DNA from: Hyphomicrobiales bacterium
GTDB taxonomy: Bacteria > Pseudomonadota > Alphaproteobacteria > Rhizobiales > Rhizobiaceae
DNA: 64,000 nucleotides
Assembly: GCA_900466945.1 (NCBI GenBank)
Contig: UBNV01000003.1
Location: 310,001-374,000 of the forward strand
Direction: 5' to 3'
Shown: positions 43,571 through 52,782 of the stretch, one piece after another
Position numbering within the stretch: the first letter of the stretch is position 1
Layout of the letters: each line of letters opens with the position of its first letter
Program-made: the position numbers and the translations under genes
Notes under the pieces: generated by a model
Told to the model about the DNA's origin: nothing
What the model saw: the letters and a program-made list of their open reading frames with translations, nothing else
Database searches by the model: none

Positions 43571-43930
43571 TCAACGCGGGGGCAACGGATCGCCGAACTT
43601 TCGTCCCTCGATCTTTCTCGAAAACTCCCAGTGAAAGACAAATCGGCTGATCCAGTAAAACAGCGTCGCGAGAACGAGGTAGATGCCAAACGCAATTGTG
43701 GCTGACTTGGCCGACTTATCCATCGGCGTCACGACGAATAGATAGGCGGGGAGGACCAAGACTCCGGCGCAAGCCATCGAGCTGTACAACATCACAGTGC
43801 GCAGCGCTTCCCAAAGCTTCCATTCAAGGATGATCAGGCCTCCCCTGACCGCAACTGGGTCACGCTCCTGCGGCAGATTGTGACAAAGCTCTTCGAATTC
43901 CTCGTGATAGTCATGCCCCGTGAAACTCAT
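43571..43930 (-). CDS. Small membrane protein, unknown function
   Basis: A 119-residue protein with two hydrophobic segments (about 45-67 and 78-98), an acidic N-terminal part (HDYHEEFEELCHNL) and a basic C-terminal tail (FSRKIEGRKFGDP). I do not recognise a family. ATG 43930 has AAGGGGG at normal spacing; the in-frame TTG at 43933 is less likely. It is preceded by the DUF937 gene on the other side of a 106-base gap and converges with the chemoreceptor gene. Confidence 0.7.
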   Translation of the reverse strand: MSFTGHDYHEEFEELCHNLPQERDPVAVRGGLIILEWKLWEALRTVMLYSSMACAGVLVLPAYLFVVTPMDKSAKSATIAFGIYLVLATLFYWISRFVFHWEFSRKIEGRKFGDPLPPR

Positions 43931-44036
43931 CAATGCCCCCTTGTTTCCGGCGCACCCTACGGCTCAGCGGCCTTCACCGTAAGGTGAAAAATTACTGCAT
44001 CGTGAATTGTCTGGGTAGCGCGAATACGAAGATGCT

Positions 44037-44924
44037 TCAGGCCTTGGTGTCAGGCTCCGATACGTCCTTGCGCGAGGCGGTCAGATAGGTGTCGAAGATC
44101 TGCTCCATACTCTTCTGGTAGCTCTTCTGCACTTCCAGCCCGCTGTCGAACATGGTGTTCATCATCGCGGCGAAGCCTTCCTGTGCCTGCTTCTCCGGCG
44201 TCTTTGCAGCCTCCGGCGGTGCCTTGGGCGCTTCTGTCGGCTGGCCGGTCATTTGCGCCGTATAGGCCGTCGCCATTTCCTGGAAGGCCTTGGTGAAAGG
44301 GTTGTCGAGGAAGGGATTGGCAGCGGCCTGTGGTGCCGGCTTTGCCTGGCCGCCCATCATGTCCTGGAAGGCGCGGGTGAACGGGTTGTCGAACATCGTC
44401 GCGGCCTGAGCTTGCGGCTTGGGCTGCATGCCCGTGCTTTCCAGCCATTGCTGCATCATCGCGGCCATCGGCGAGCCTGCAAAGGCGTTGGCGCCCGGGA
44501 ACTGCCCCGCCGTCTGCTTGAAGAGCCCGCCCATCAGCGTGTCGGCCATGGCCGGCATCATCTGCTTGAGGATGTCCTGGCCGATGCCCGAAAGCTGCGC
44601 GGCCTGGGCGGCGATCGCGCGTGAGACTTCCTTCGAGCCGAAGAGTTGCTGCAGCACCTGGTTGCCGTCGGCAATGCCCTGCGGCGTGAAGGCCGAGCTC
44701 ATGTCCTCGAAGTATTTGGCATAATTGCCCGAGGTCATCGCCTGCATGAGGGCTGAGAGATCATATGGATTGGTGGTGTTGCGCTTGAAGCCCGAGGCAA
44801 AGGCTGGCATCAGCGCAGCCACGGCCTTGGCCGCCTGTTCCTGCGCCAGGCCATATTGTTTGGCCATGGCATCCATCGCCATACCGTTCTGCGCCTGCAT
44901 CATCATGTCGAACAGTGGCAGCAT
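44037..44924 (-). CDS. DUF937 domain protein with internal DNPFT-x-AFQ repeat
   Basis: A 295-residue, Ala/Gln/Met-rich cytoplasmic protein. The first part (about 1-130: QEQAAKAVAALMPAFASGF, LFGSKEVSRAIAAQAAQLSG) fits the DUF937/YidB-like helical repeat. A linker carries a near-duplicate motif, DNPFTRAFQDM and DNPFTKAFQEM, 27 residues apart. The C-terminal helix FDSGLEVQKSYQKSMEQIFD may form a coiled coil. Function unknown. No signal peptide or membrane segment. ATG 44924 has GGGGAG upstream. It lies 112 bases after gshA on the same strand. Confidence 0.82.
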   Translation of the reverse strand: MLPLFDMMMQAQNGMAMDAMAKQYGLAQEQAAKAVAALMPAFASGFKRNTTNPYDLSALMQAMTSGNYAKYFEDMSSAFTPQGIADGNQVLQQLFGSKEVSRAIAAQAAQLSGIGQDILKQMMPAMADTLMGGLFKQTAGQFPGANAFAGSPMAAMMQQWLESTGMQPKPQAQAATMFDNPFTRAFQDMMGGQAKPAPQAAANPFLDNPFTKAFQEMATAYTAQMTGQPTEAPKAPPEAAKTPEKQAQEGFAAMMNTMFDSGLEVQKSYQKSMEQIFDTYLTASRKDVSEPDTKA

Positions 44925-45036
44925 GGCAATCTCCCCGGATTAGTGCAGCTGATTCAGCACTATATCCGGAAAGCCCCCGAGGCAAACCGGTTTTTGCCCG
45001 CCATGTCAAAACCCAGGCTGGGGAGGCTGTACTGCG

Positions 45037-46410
45037 TCAGTACTGGTATTCCTCGAACACGGGCTCCACTGAGCCGTTCCAGCGGCCGTGGTAAAGCGCC
45101 AGCAGATCGTCCGCCAGCGTCGTGCGTTTGGCGAGAACTTCGTCGAGCGTGTTGAGGAAGACGCTCTCGTCCTGCCCCTCGGAGTTCAACCGCGCGCGGG
45201 CCTTGAGGCCGGAGCGCGACATGTCCACGACTTCGCGCGCGACCTCCATCAACGGCCGTCCGGCAACCGAGGCCTTCAGACCCCGCGCCGGAACCGTATC
45301 GCGCATGGCGATGACATCCTCGACCGCCCAGTCGGCGGTGAGATCGTCTGCCGCTGCAAGAGCCGTTTCGTCATAAAGCAGGCCGACCCAAAGCGCCGGC
45401 AGCGCGCAAATGCGCCGCCAGGGACCGCCATCGGCACCCCGCATTTCGAGGAAACGCTTCAGCCGCACATCGGGGAAGAGCGTCGACAGATGGTTCGTCC
45501 AGTCGCCCTGCTGCGGCTCCCATTCGGCGACTTCGCCCTTCAGCGCGCCGTCCATGAACTGGCGGAAGGTGATGTGGGTACAGTCGTGATAGCGCCCGTC
45601 ACGTACGATGAAATACATCGGCGCATCGATCGCCCAGGCGACGTAGTCGCCGAAACAGAAGTCCTTTGAGAAGGTGAAGGGCAGTACGCCGGCGCGCTGG
45701 TTGTCGGTATCGCGCCAGATGTCGCCACGCCAGGACAGAAGCCCGTTCGGCTTGCCTTCGGTGAAGGGCGAGGAGGCGAAGAGCGCGGTCGCCAGAGACT
45801 GCAGCTTCATCGACACCCGCATCTTCTGGCGCATGTCGGCCTCGGATGAAAAGTCGAGGTTGACCTGGATCGTGCAGGTCCGGTACATCATGTCCAGACC
45901 CTGGCTGCCGACTTTCGGCATGTAGCGGGTCATGATGTCGTAACGCGACTTCGGCATGCGTGGCGTCTCAGACAGCGACCATTTCGGACTGCCCCCAATG
46001 CCAAGGAAGCGGATGCCCATCGGCTCTGCGACGTCCCGCAGAACGGCGAGATGCTGGTTCGATTCCTTGCAGGTCTGGTGCAGCGTCTCGACCGGCGCGC
46101 CGGACAGTTCGAACTGGCCGCCCGGCTCGATCGAGATTGCGCCCATGCCATGCTGTTCGCCAAGGCCGATGATGTTCTCGCCATCCATGATCGGCTCCCA
46201 GCCGAGCTTGGACTGCATGCCCTTCAGCAGTGCCGAGATGCTGTGCTCCCCATGATAAGGGACCGGGCTGTTGTCGGCCCGGAAGAAAGCGAACTTCTCA
46301 TGCTCGGTGCCAATCCGGAACTGCTCCTTCGGCTTCGACCCAGCGTCCATATAGGCCGCCATGTCGTCGAGAGTGCCGAGAGGGGTCTGGTCGGTCGTAT
46401 CACGGGCCAT
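45037..46410 (-). CDS. gshA: Glutamate-cysteine ligase (class 3, plant-type)
   Basis: A 457-residue enzyme making gamma-glutamylcysteine from glutamate, cysteine and ATP, the first step of glutathione synthesis. It belongs to the plant/alphaproteobacterial class by length and motifs: FRIGTEHEKFAFF near the N-terminus, MGAISIEPGGQFELSGAP (active-site Glu residues), YRTCTIQVNLDFSSEADM and FLEMRGADGGPWRRICALPA. It lies 143 bases downstream of rsmE, the usual arrangement in rhizobia. The C-terminal YHGRWNGSVEPVFEEYQY also fits the family. Confidence 0.95.
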   Translation of the reverse strand: MARDTTDQTPLGTLDDMAAYMDAGSKPKEQFRIGTEHEKFAFFRADNSPVPYHGEHSISALLKGMQSKLGWEPIMDGENIIGLGEQHGMGAISIEPGGQFELSGAPVETLHQTCKESNQHLAVLRDVAEPMGIRFLGIGGSPKWSLSETPRMPKSRYDIMTRYMPKVGSQGLDMMYRTCTIQVNLDFSSEADMRQKMRVSMKLQSLATALFASSPFTEGKPNGLLSWRGDIWRDTDNQRAGVLPFTFSKDFCFGDYVAWAIDAPMYFIVRDGRYHDCTHITFRQFMDGALKGEVAEWEPQQGDWTNHLSTLFPDVRLKRFLEMRGADGGPWRRICALPALWVGLLYDETALAAADDLTADWAVEDVIAMRDTVPARGLKASVAGRPLMEVAREVVDMSRSGLKARARLNSEGQDESVFLNTLDEVLAKRTTLADDLLALYHGRWNGSVEPVFEEYQY

Positions 46411-46553
46411 GAAAGCTACCTTGCTGGGCGTCGCCGATGGGCAGATCTGGAGCCCATTACTGAGGCTGATTGAACCGGATTTATGTGCCGCGCAAGTGAA
46501 ATTCTCTCAAGCACTGCTCAAAAAACCGGAACGTCAAATCATGCTGCAGATGG

Positions 46554-47291
46554 CTAGCGCCAATCGCCGATTGCAGCCTGAACGACGGCCATCGCGGCAA
46601 CGGCGGCGGTGTCGGCACGAAGGATGCGAGGTCCAAGCGGAATGGCCGTCACGAAGGGCAGGGAGCGCAGCAGGCCGCGCTCTTCTTCTGAAAAACCACC
46701 TTCAGGTCCGACCAGCAGCGCCAGCGACTTCTCCTCGATGCGCGATAGCGCGGGAAGCGGGTTTTGCGTCGCGCTGTCCTCGTCGCAATAGATGATCCGG
46801 CGGCCCGCCGGCCAGCGCTCGAGCAGGTCACGCAGCTTCTGAGGCTCGGCGACCCTGGGGATGGCGAGGATACCGCATTGCTCCGCCGCCTCCACGGCAT
46901 TGGCCTGCAATCGCTCGACACTGCCGATCTTGCCCTGCACATGCTGCGTCATCACGGGCTGCAGCACGCCGGCGCCCATTTCGACAGCCTTTTGCACCAG
47001 ATAGTCCATGCGCCCCACCTTGAGCGGCGCAAAGAGAAAATACAGGTCGCTGTCCGCAGGCTGCGGTCGCGTCTCCTCCACTGGCATCAGCAGGATCTTC
47101 TTGCGCGTCGGAAAATTCACGCTCGCCCGCCACTCGCCATGCCGCCCGTTGAAGACGAGAAGCTCTGCACCATCGTCGAAACGCAGCACATGGGCGAGAT
47201 AGTTGAACTGCTCCGCCGTTGCCTCGAAGGCTTGGGCGTGAGCCAGGTCGGCGGTCACATAGAGCCGCTGCATCCGGTAATTGGCACGCAT
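46554..47291 (-). CDS. rsmE: 16S rRNA (uracil1498-N3)-methyltransferase
   Basis: A 245-residue SPOUT-class methyltransferase modifying U1498 of 16S rRNA. It has an N-terminal PUA-like RNA-binding part (QRLYVTADL to VFNGRHGEW) and the C-terminal trefoil knot with [13 protein letters not shown] and [15 protein letters not shown], the SAM-binding motifs. ATG 47291 has AGGA about 10 bases upstream. The frame is open to 47354 inside the intergenic space with pit, but no site supports that. The start is 19 bases after the pit stop codon, so it is likely co-transcribed with pit. Confidence 0.94.
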   Translation of the reverse strand: MRANYRMQRLYVTADLAHAQAFEATAEQFNYLAHVLRFDDGAELLVFNGRHGEWRASVNFPTRKKILLMPVEETRPQPADSDLYFLFAPLKVGRMDYLVQKAVEMGAGVLQPVMTQHVQGKIGSVERLQANAVEAAEQCGILAIPRVAEPQKLRDLLERWPAGRRIIYCDEDSATQNPLPALSRIEEKSLALLVGPEGGFSEEERGLLRSLPFVTAIPLGPRILRADTAAVAAMAVVQAAIGDWR

Positions 47292-47310
47292 GGTAGTCCT
47301 GTCTCCGGGA

Positions 47311-48816
47311 TCAAAGAGCCAGGTGAGACATAATCCAATACAACACGGCTGCAAGCCCAGCCGAGGCCGGAACCGTAATGATCCACGCTGCGACGATCGT
47401 CATGAAGTGCGAGCGGCGGACGAGGTAGCGGCGACGGATCTCCTCCGGATTGCGCTCCGGCTTTGGCTCGATCTCGAAGCGTTCGGCCTTGTTGCGCATA
47501 TAGGCCATGCGACGCTTGGAATTGCGCGTATACCATTCTCGGAAGAAGCCGACGCCGAAGACCGCGCCGACCGCGATATGCGTGGAACTGACCGGCAGGC
47601 CGAGTGCCGAAGCGACGATGACGGTGATGGCGGCTGAAAGCGATACGCAGAAGGCCCGCATCGGGTTGAGCTTGGTAATCTGCTCGCCGACCAGGCGGAT
47701 GAGCCGCGGACCGAAGAGCAACAGGCCGAGCGAAATGCCTGCAGCGCCGATCACCATAACCCAGAGTGGTACTGTGACCTGGCCCGAGATTTCCTGGTCC
47801 TGCGCCGCATGCACGATCGCCGACAGCGGCCCGATCGCATTGGCCACGTCATTGGCGCCATGCGCGAAGGAGAGCAGGGCGGCTGCGAAGATGAGCGGCA
47901 GCTGGAAGAGCTTGCGCAGTGACTGGTTGCGGTTTTCGAGCCCGCGTGACTGTCGGCGGATTAGGGGAACGCTCAGCCACCAGGAGAGGATGCCGAATGC
48001 AAGGCCGATCAGGCAGGCCTGCATGAGGCTGATGGCGATGAGTTTGTTCAGACCCTTGAGCGCGAGATAGGCGATGAAGGAGCCGGTCATGATGCCGATC
48101 AGCACGGGCACCCAGCGCTGCGCCGCTGCGATCTTTTCTTCGCGGTAGATGATGAATTCCTTGATGAAGGCAAGGAAAAGCGCGGCGATGATGCCACCGA
48201 GGACCGGCGAGATGACCCAGCTTGCGGCAATCCCGCCCATGATGCCCCAATCGACTGCCGACACGCCGGCGGCGGCGACGCCAGCACCCAGCACGCCGCC
48301 GACGACCGCATGGGTCGTCGAGACCGGCGCGCCAATCCAGGTGGCGAGATTGACCCACAGGGCAGAGGAGAGAAGCGAAGCCATCATCGCCCAGATGAAC
48401 ATGTCCGAGTTCGGCAACTTCGCAGGATCGACGATCCCGCGGGAAATCGTCGATACGACATCGCCACCGGCAATCATTGCCCCTGCAGTTTCGAACACCA
48501 CGGCAATGGCCAGTGCCACGCCCATGGTCATGGCACGCGCTCCGACGGCCGGACCGACATTGTTGGTGACGTCGTTGGCGCCGATGTTCATCGCCATATA
48601 GGCGCCGATCGCGGCCGCTGCGATAATGACTGCGGCTCCTGGTCGATCCATGACGGCAGCACCGGCCAGCACGGTGGCGAGCACAAGGAAGATCAGCGCA
48701 ATGCCGAGCGGCGCGAAGCCGCGGGAGACGTGATGCGCTGCCTCCTCGACATGGGCGATCTTATCGAGATCCTTGTCGAGTGTCGGCTTGACGAGTTTCG
48801 GCTTGGTCTTGCCCAT
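47311..48816 (-). CDS. pit: PiT-family inorganic phosphate transporter
   Basis: A 501-residue low-affinity phosphate/cation symporter of the inner membrane. Both halves carry the PiT signature: [20 protein letters not shown] and [16 protein letters not shown], with phosphate-binding GAPVSTTHA and GLPVSSTHI loops. About ten hydrophobic segments, a long cytoplasmic N-terminus and a basic loop before the last two helices are seen. A direct-repeat Pho box lies about 150 bases upstream. In Sinorhizobium meliloti the orfA-pit operon is repressed by PhoB under phosphate starvation; here no orfA (PhoU-like) gene sits between the box and pit. Confidence 0.95.
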   Translation of the reverse strand: MGKTKPKLVKPTLDKDLDKIAHVEEAAHHVSRGFAPLGIALIFLVLATVLAGAAVMDRPGAAVIIAAAAIGAYMAMNIGANDVTNNVGPAVGARAMTMGVALAIAVVFETAGAMIAGGDVVSTISRGIVDPAKLPNSDMFIWAMMASLLSSALWVNLATWIGAPVSTTHAVVGGVLGAGVAAAGVSAVDWGIMGGIAASWVISPVLGGIIAALFLAFIKEFIIYREEKIAAAQRWVPVLIGIMTGSFIAYLALKGLNKLIAISLMQACLIGLAFGILSWWLSVPLIRRQSRGLENRNQSLRKLFQLPLIFAAALLSFAHGANDVANAIGPLSAIVHAAQDQEISGQVTVPLWVMVIGAAGISLGLLLFGPRLIRLVGEQITKLNPMRAFCVSLSAAITVIVASALGLPVSSTHIAVGAVFGVGFFREWYTRNSKRRMAYMRNKAERFEIEPKPERNPEEIRRRYLVRRSHFMTIVAAWIITVPASAGLAAVLYWIMSHLAL

Positions 48817-48964
48817 GCGAGATGTCTCCGGACGAGGCTACCTCTCCGGTTCCTCATTCTCTTTCTAGCGGCGGATGATGAAAGATAGGCCGGGGCCGAT
48901 GCGCCAGGCGGGATATTTCATCGTGTTGCAGAAGCCCCTAGCGATAAAGGGCGCCGGCCGCAAT

Positions 48965-48982
48965 ATGACAGTTTTGTGACAG
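48965..48982 (-). promoter_or_regulatory. PhoB box upstream of pit
   Basis: On the minus strand: CTGTCAC-AAAA-CTGTCAT, two 7-base repeats at 11-base spacing, one mismatch from the consensus Pho box. It lies about 150 bases upstream of the pit start codon and 6 bases after the Nudix stop codon. The arrangement agrees with PhoB control of pit known in rhizobia. Confidence 0.8.
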
Positions 48983-48988
48983 TCGTTT

Positions 48989-49498
48989 TCAGCCGCGTAA
49001 TGCAGCCTTTTTCACCGCTGGCGGCGCGGGTTGTGACATTTCGGCAAAATCCGCGAACAGTGACTTCAGTTCCGGTTCGTCGACGCGTGCAGCGGCTTCT
49101 TCGCAACTGACCCATTCCAGGCGCCGGGTTCCCTTTTCTGGAAAGTCCTTCATGAGGCTTTTGACCTCGAGGGCATGCACCTGCACCCTGGTCGCTACCT
49201 TGTGCCCGCCGCGCATCTTTTTCATGTACGTGAAATAGCCGATCGGCTCGACAGTCGCCTTGCCCTTGATACCGGCTTCCTCGAAAGCCTCCCGCTCGGC
49301 AATGGCATGGGGCTGCTTGCCCGGCATGTGCCACCCCTTTGGAATGACCCAACGGCCCGTATCCCGGCTCGTGATCAGCAGGACCTCCAGATCGCCCGTC
49401 TTTTTCTTCGTGCGATAGCAGATCGCAGCGAATTGCTGCCGCGGCGGACGCTGCAGCATGAGCCTGAGGTCAGATGTGATGCGGCCAATGATACCCAA
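48989..49498 (-). CDS. Nudix hydrolase (TTG start)
   Basis: A 169-residue Nudix protein cleaving nucleoside-diphosphate-type or diphosphoinositol-like substrates. The box at residues 55-77 reads G-x5-K-x7-REAFEEAGI: the REUxEExGU core is intact but the first acidic residue is Lys61, as appears common in rhizobial members with the VIPKGW lead-in. The start is TTG 49498, supported by GAGGTGA at good spacing; no ATG gives the whole N-terminus. A Pro/Ala-rich tail ends the protein. Substrate unknown. Confidence 0.87.
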   Translation of the reverse strand: MGIIGRITSDLRLMLQRPPRQQFAAICYRTKKKTGDLEVLLITSRDTGRWVIPKGWHMPGKQPHAIAEREAFEEAGIKGKATVEPIGYFTYMKKMRGGHKVATRVQVHALEVKSLMKDFPEKGTRRLEWVSCEEAAARVDEPELKSLFADFAEMSQPAPPAVKKAALRG

Positions 49499-49672
49499 AG
49501 AAGTGTCACCTCGATTCGTTGATTAGAATACGCCAAAATGCTGTCACAATATGCCTGAGATTGCAGGCTCGTCGCGAATTTCACGCGATGGTTATCGCTG
49601 CTTATCAGATTTGAGCGCCGTGCGTTCAATTCAATGCGACATATGATGCCCAAAAGTCGTGTTTTCCGACAT

Positions 49673-50446
49673 TCAAGTCGGCTCGGATGCCGCAAACACA
49701 CCGAAGTGCCTCAAGCCCTCGATTATGCCCCGGGCAGCAATGCCTTCGGAGGCGATGATGCCGGCCCTTGCATGCGCGAGGCTGGCGAGTTCCGGAAGCG
49801 CATTGCCCGGGATGATACCACGAACGCCATCCAGCTCGAACATTGCCCTGTCATTGCCGGTGTCACCGGCGACGACCACCTCATCGAGCCCGATATCGAG
49901 AGTCCGGCAAAGCCAGGTCAATGCCTGTCCTTTGTCTGCCATATCAGGCAGGACGTCCAAGTCACGACCGCTCGAGTAGATGATGCGAACTCGGTGGCCT
50001 GAACCAGCGAGGAGCTGTTCCAGTTCCAGGAGTTCTTCCGCCGTTGCGTCATGCAGATACCAGCTCGACTTGTAGTCGTGCTGGTAATGCGTCGGCTGCC
50101 GCGTCAGGCGCTCGATCATCACCAGTTCCGCTTCGATCAGGTCGACGTCGAAGCCTTCAGCGATCACGGTCTGATAGTCCAAGCTCAGATGCGGGTGGCG
50201 CTCTGAGTGCAACATCGTTCCCACGCCGCCGATGAGGAAGTCCGCTGCCGGCAATCCCTCTTCCGCCGTGAATTCGATGATATCTTCGATCAGACGACCG
50301 CTGTTGTAGACCAGAAGCGGCCGCGTCTCTTCGGGCAAGGCCTCCCACAGCCGCGCGAACTCCTGCGAGGCTTGCCGGTCACCGGCAAGGGTCCCGTCGA
50401 GATCGGAGGAGAAGAGGCGTATCGGTTTCAATCCCCGTCGTTCCAT
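49673..50446 (-). CDS. mfpsB: Mannosylfructose-phosphate phosphatase (HAD superfamily, sucrose-phosphatase-like)
   Basis: A 257-residue HAD phosphatase of the sucrose-phosphate-phosphatase type. Motif I is SSDLDGTLAG (Asp15, Asp17), motif II lies in VYNSGR, and motif IV is VVVAGDTGNDRAMF. The last acts on Lys in DKGQALTWL. It would release phosphate from mannosylfructose-6-phosphate, giving mannosylfructose, an osmoprotectant described in Agrobacterium. The first 19 bases overlap the end of the synthase gene, so the two are coupled. The specific name rests on pairing with the synthase; sucrose-phosphate phosphatase is the alternative. Confidence 0.85.
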   Translation of the reverse strand: MERRGLKPIRLFSSDLDGTLAGDRQASQEFARLWEALPEETRPLLVYNSGRLIEDIIEFTAEEGLPAADFLIGGVGTMLHSERHPHLSLDYQTVIAEGFDVDLIEAELVMIERLTRQPTHYQHDYKSSWYLHDATAEELLELEQLLAGSGHRVRIIYSSGRDLDVLPDMADKGQALTWLCRTLDIGLDEVVVAGDTGNDRAMFELDGVRGIIPGNALPELASLAHARAGIIASEGIAARGIIEGLRHFGVFAASEPT

Positions 50447-51765
50447 GGCTCTGCCCAGTCGCTTTCCTCGAGAGCTTGCGCCACCGGGCGGCCTTCCACA
50501 AGAGCCACGAGCTGCTGGGCGATCCCGGTCCAGGTGAAGAGACTGCGCGCCTTGTGGGCGCCCATGCGCGACAGGCGCCCGTAAAGCCGCGGATGCTTGA
50601 GCGGCTTCATCATGGTTATCCCCAGATCGTACTTGTCGAACGGATCCGCAAACAGCGCATGGCGGCCATAACTGACGGCCCGGAACAAGCCGCCATGGAT
50701 CGTGACGATCGTCGGCGTACCGCTCGCCATGGCCTCGATCGCCGTCATGCCGAAGGGTTCGTAGCGGCTCGACAGAACGAACAGGTCGGCCGCCCGGTAC
50801 ATGTCAGGCAGATCTTCGTCCGGAATGAAACCGGTGAACTCGACCTTCTCGGAAATGCCGAGATCGGCGACCTGCTGCTTCAGTTGGGCCAGAATGGTCT
50901 CCTCCTGTGGATCCATGTTCTCGCCGCCCAGCGCCAGCCGCAGCCGCGCCTCCGGCACCCGCTCGGCCAGCACCGAAAAGCCGTCGATCAGGAGATCGTA
51001 GCCCTTGTTGGTCGCGAGGCGGCCGAGGGCGAGCACGGTCGTGCCCTCGAACCCGAAGCGCTGGCGCACCATGCGGCGCGAGGATTCCGACACCGGATAG
51101 AATCGGTTGTCGTCGTAACCCGGCGGGATCATGTGAATGCGATTCCGCGGCAGGCCGTAATCCTCGGTCAGCATGTCGAGCTGGATCGGCGTCGTCGCAA
51201 TTACCAGCTGGCAGCTACGATAGACGATCAGTTCGTGCTGGATGCGTTCCTTGAAGTTGAACTCCTGCTCGAACTTGTCCGCCTGCTCTGGATAGTCCGT
51301 TTCCATCTGCCGCTTCTTCCACATGCCAAGCGAATGCGGTGTGTGGATATGCGGCACGCGAAGTGCTTCGGAGAGCCGCTGTCCGGCAACGCCTGCATCC
51401 CAGTAGTGGCTGTTGATAAAGAGGTAGCTCAGGCCTTCGCGCTTGATCCAGCGCAAGGCCTTCTCATTCCATTCATTGAGGTGCCGGTGCAGATATTCCT
51501 TCGGGATGAAATCGCGACCGCCACAGGGAATGCGCACGACGCGGACATTGTCGTCCACTTCGTCGATCTCCGGCTGGTCTTCGAACCGGCGGGTGAAGAT
51601 ATCGACCTTGTGCCCGAGTTGGGCGAGTTTCTTCGCCAGTTCAAGCACATAGACGACCTGGCCGCCCGTATCGGCAGCCCCGAGAGGCGGTTGTGCGGCG
51701 ACGTAGCCATGCGTGGAAACGAGCGCAATGCGCGGCGTCTCATGTGGATCCATTGGTAGCGCCAT
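50428..51765 (-). CDS. mfpsA: Mannosylfructose-phosphate synthase (GT4 glycosyltransferase)
   Basis: A 445-residue retaining GT-B glycosyltransferase related to sucrose-phosphate synthase. Motifs: GAADTGGQVVYVLELAKKL at the N-terminus (acceptor side), FINSHYWDAG, HTPHSLGMWK, ALGRLATNKGYDLLIDGF and the C-terminal nucleotide-sugar motif YEPFGMTAIEAMASGTPT. In Agrobacterium this protein transfers mannose from GDP-mannose to fructose-6-phosphate. ATG 51765 has GGGGA at -8; a longer frame to 51816 and an ATG at 51753 are less supported. It overlaps the phosphatase gene by 19 bases. The FCD regulator at 51952 is the likely controller. Confidence 0.85.
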   Translation of the reverse strand: MALPMDPHETPRIALVSTHGYVAAQPPLGAADTGGQVVYVLELAKKLAQLGHKVDIFTRRFEDQPEIDEVDDNVRVVRIPCGGRDFIPKEYLHRHLNEWNEKALRWIKREGLSYLFINSHYWDAGVAGQRLSEALRVPHIHTPHSLGMWKKRQMETDYPEQADKFEQEFNFKERIQHELIVYRSCQLVIATTPIQLDMLTEDYGLPRNRIHMIPPGYDDNRFYPVSESSRRMVRQRFGFEGTTVLALGRLATNKGYDLLIDGFSVLAERVPEARLRLALGGENMDPQEETILAQLKQQVADLGISEKVEFTGFIPDEDLPDMYRAADLFVLSSRYEPFGMTAIEAMASGTPTIVTIHGGLFRAVSYGRHALFADPFDKYDLGITMMKPLKHPRLYGRLSRMGAHKARSLFTWTGIAQQLVALVEGRPVAQALEESDWAEPWNDGD

Positions 51766-51830
51766 AATCCCCACTCTTGAAAATTTCGTTCTTGATAAGC
51801 GGGAATGATAACGCAAGACGCAGGAAAATG

Positions 51831-51849
51831 TTTCATTATTTAGATGAAA
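51831..51849. promoter_or_regulatory. Inverted repeat upstream of mannosylfructose genes, candidate operator
   Basis: TTTCAT-7-ATGAAA in an A/T-rich patch, 66 bases upstream of the synthase start codon and 102 bases downstream of the GntR-type gene's stop. Size and symmetry suit a dimeric regulator, but no consensus for this subfamily can be matched by eye. Confidence 0.35.
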
Positions 51850-51951
51850 ATTCCGTGAAAATTGATTTCTGTCGCAATTGAGCCGATGGTCAGCTCACGG
51901 TCGCAGCTGGGCCTAAGTCGACGCAAGTCGTCGGTCAAAGCCGAGGGCAGC

Positions 51952-52782
51952 CTAGGATTTCGCGTCCGTTCTCAAGTTTGAGCCAGCGCGGCTCGTACGG
52001 CTGCCGTCGCGCCGGATCAGCCTGAGTTTCGCAACCCGGCCCCACTCGCCGGCCCTTGCGCTTTCGTCCGCCGCCCGCATGACGAAGTCGATATGTGCCT
52101 GTGCGGCCGCCTTTGCGCCGATAGCGTCCCCGGCGAGGATGGCGTCATGGATTGCCACATGCTGTTCCAGCAGGCGTTCCCGGGCATTCGGCAGGGAGAA
52201 GACGGCCTTGCGGTTGAAGAAGATGCCCTCCGACAGAAGCCGGTAGCAGGCGCGCATGGTGTGCAGCAGTATGATGTTGTGGGCGGCTTCCCCGACGGCA
52301 TTGTGGAATTCCACATCCGCCGACAGCTCGTCCTCCGGCTGGGCCTCGTCATGGGCGCGCCGCATATCCTCTATGATGCGTGACAGATGTGCCTTGTCGG
52401 TTTCCGTCGCACGCTGTGCAGCAAGCTCTGCCGTCAGCCCTTCGAGTTCGCGGCGATATTCGAGATAATCGCGCGTCGCCCGCGCATGCCGTGAGATGAG
52501 ATCAATGATCGGCTTGGAAAAGACCTGCCCGATAATGTCGGCGACGAAGGTGCCACCGCCGTGATGACTAACCAGCAACCCGCGATTTTCCAGCTCCTTC
52601 AGCGCATCGCGCAGGATCGGCCGAGACACTTCCAGCGACTGTGCGAGCTCCCGTTCGCCCGGCAGCCGGTCCCCGTCGCGCAACACGCCGTCGAGAATCA
52701 GAAGCTCGATCTGTTGCACCACTTCGTCGGCCGTTCGACTGTGGCTCACGCCTGAAAACAGTTTTTCGTCATCGTCGGTCAT
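51952..52782 (-). CDS. GntR-family regulator, FadR/FCD subfamily
   Basis: A 276-residue regulator. The winged helix (about 17-82) has RLPGERELAQSLEVSRPILRDALKELE and SHHGGGTFV. The FCD effector domain (about 95-245) has the metal-binding pattern Asp in ADVEFHNAV with His in EFHNAV and later His in LEQHVAIHDAI, typical of organic-acid or sugar-acid sensors. It sits 186 bases upstream of the mannosylfructose synthase on the same strand and is divergent from the DUF3422 gene. Which of these it controls is not shown. Confidence 0.92.
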   Translation of the reverse strand: MTDDDEKLFSGVSHSRTADEVVQQIELLILDGVLRDGDRLPGERELAQSLEVSRPILRDALKELENRGLLVSHHGGGTFVADIIGQVFSKPIIDLISRHARATRDYLEYRRELEGLTAELAAQRATETDKAHLSRIIEDMRRAHDEAQPEDELSADVEFHNAVGEAAHNIILLHTMRACYRLLSEGIFFNRKAVFSLPNARERLLEQHVAIHDAILAGDAIGAKAAAQAHIDFVMRAADESARAGEWGRVAKLRLIRRDGSRTSRAGSNLRTDAKS

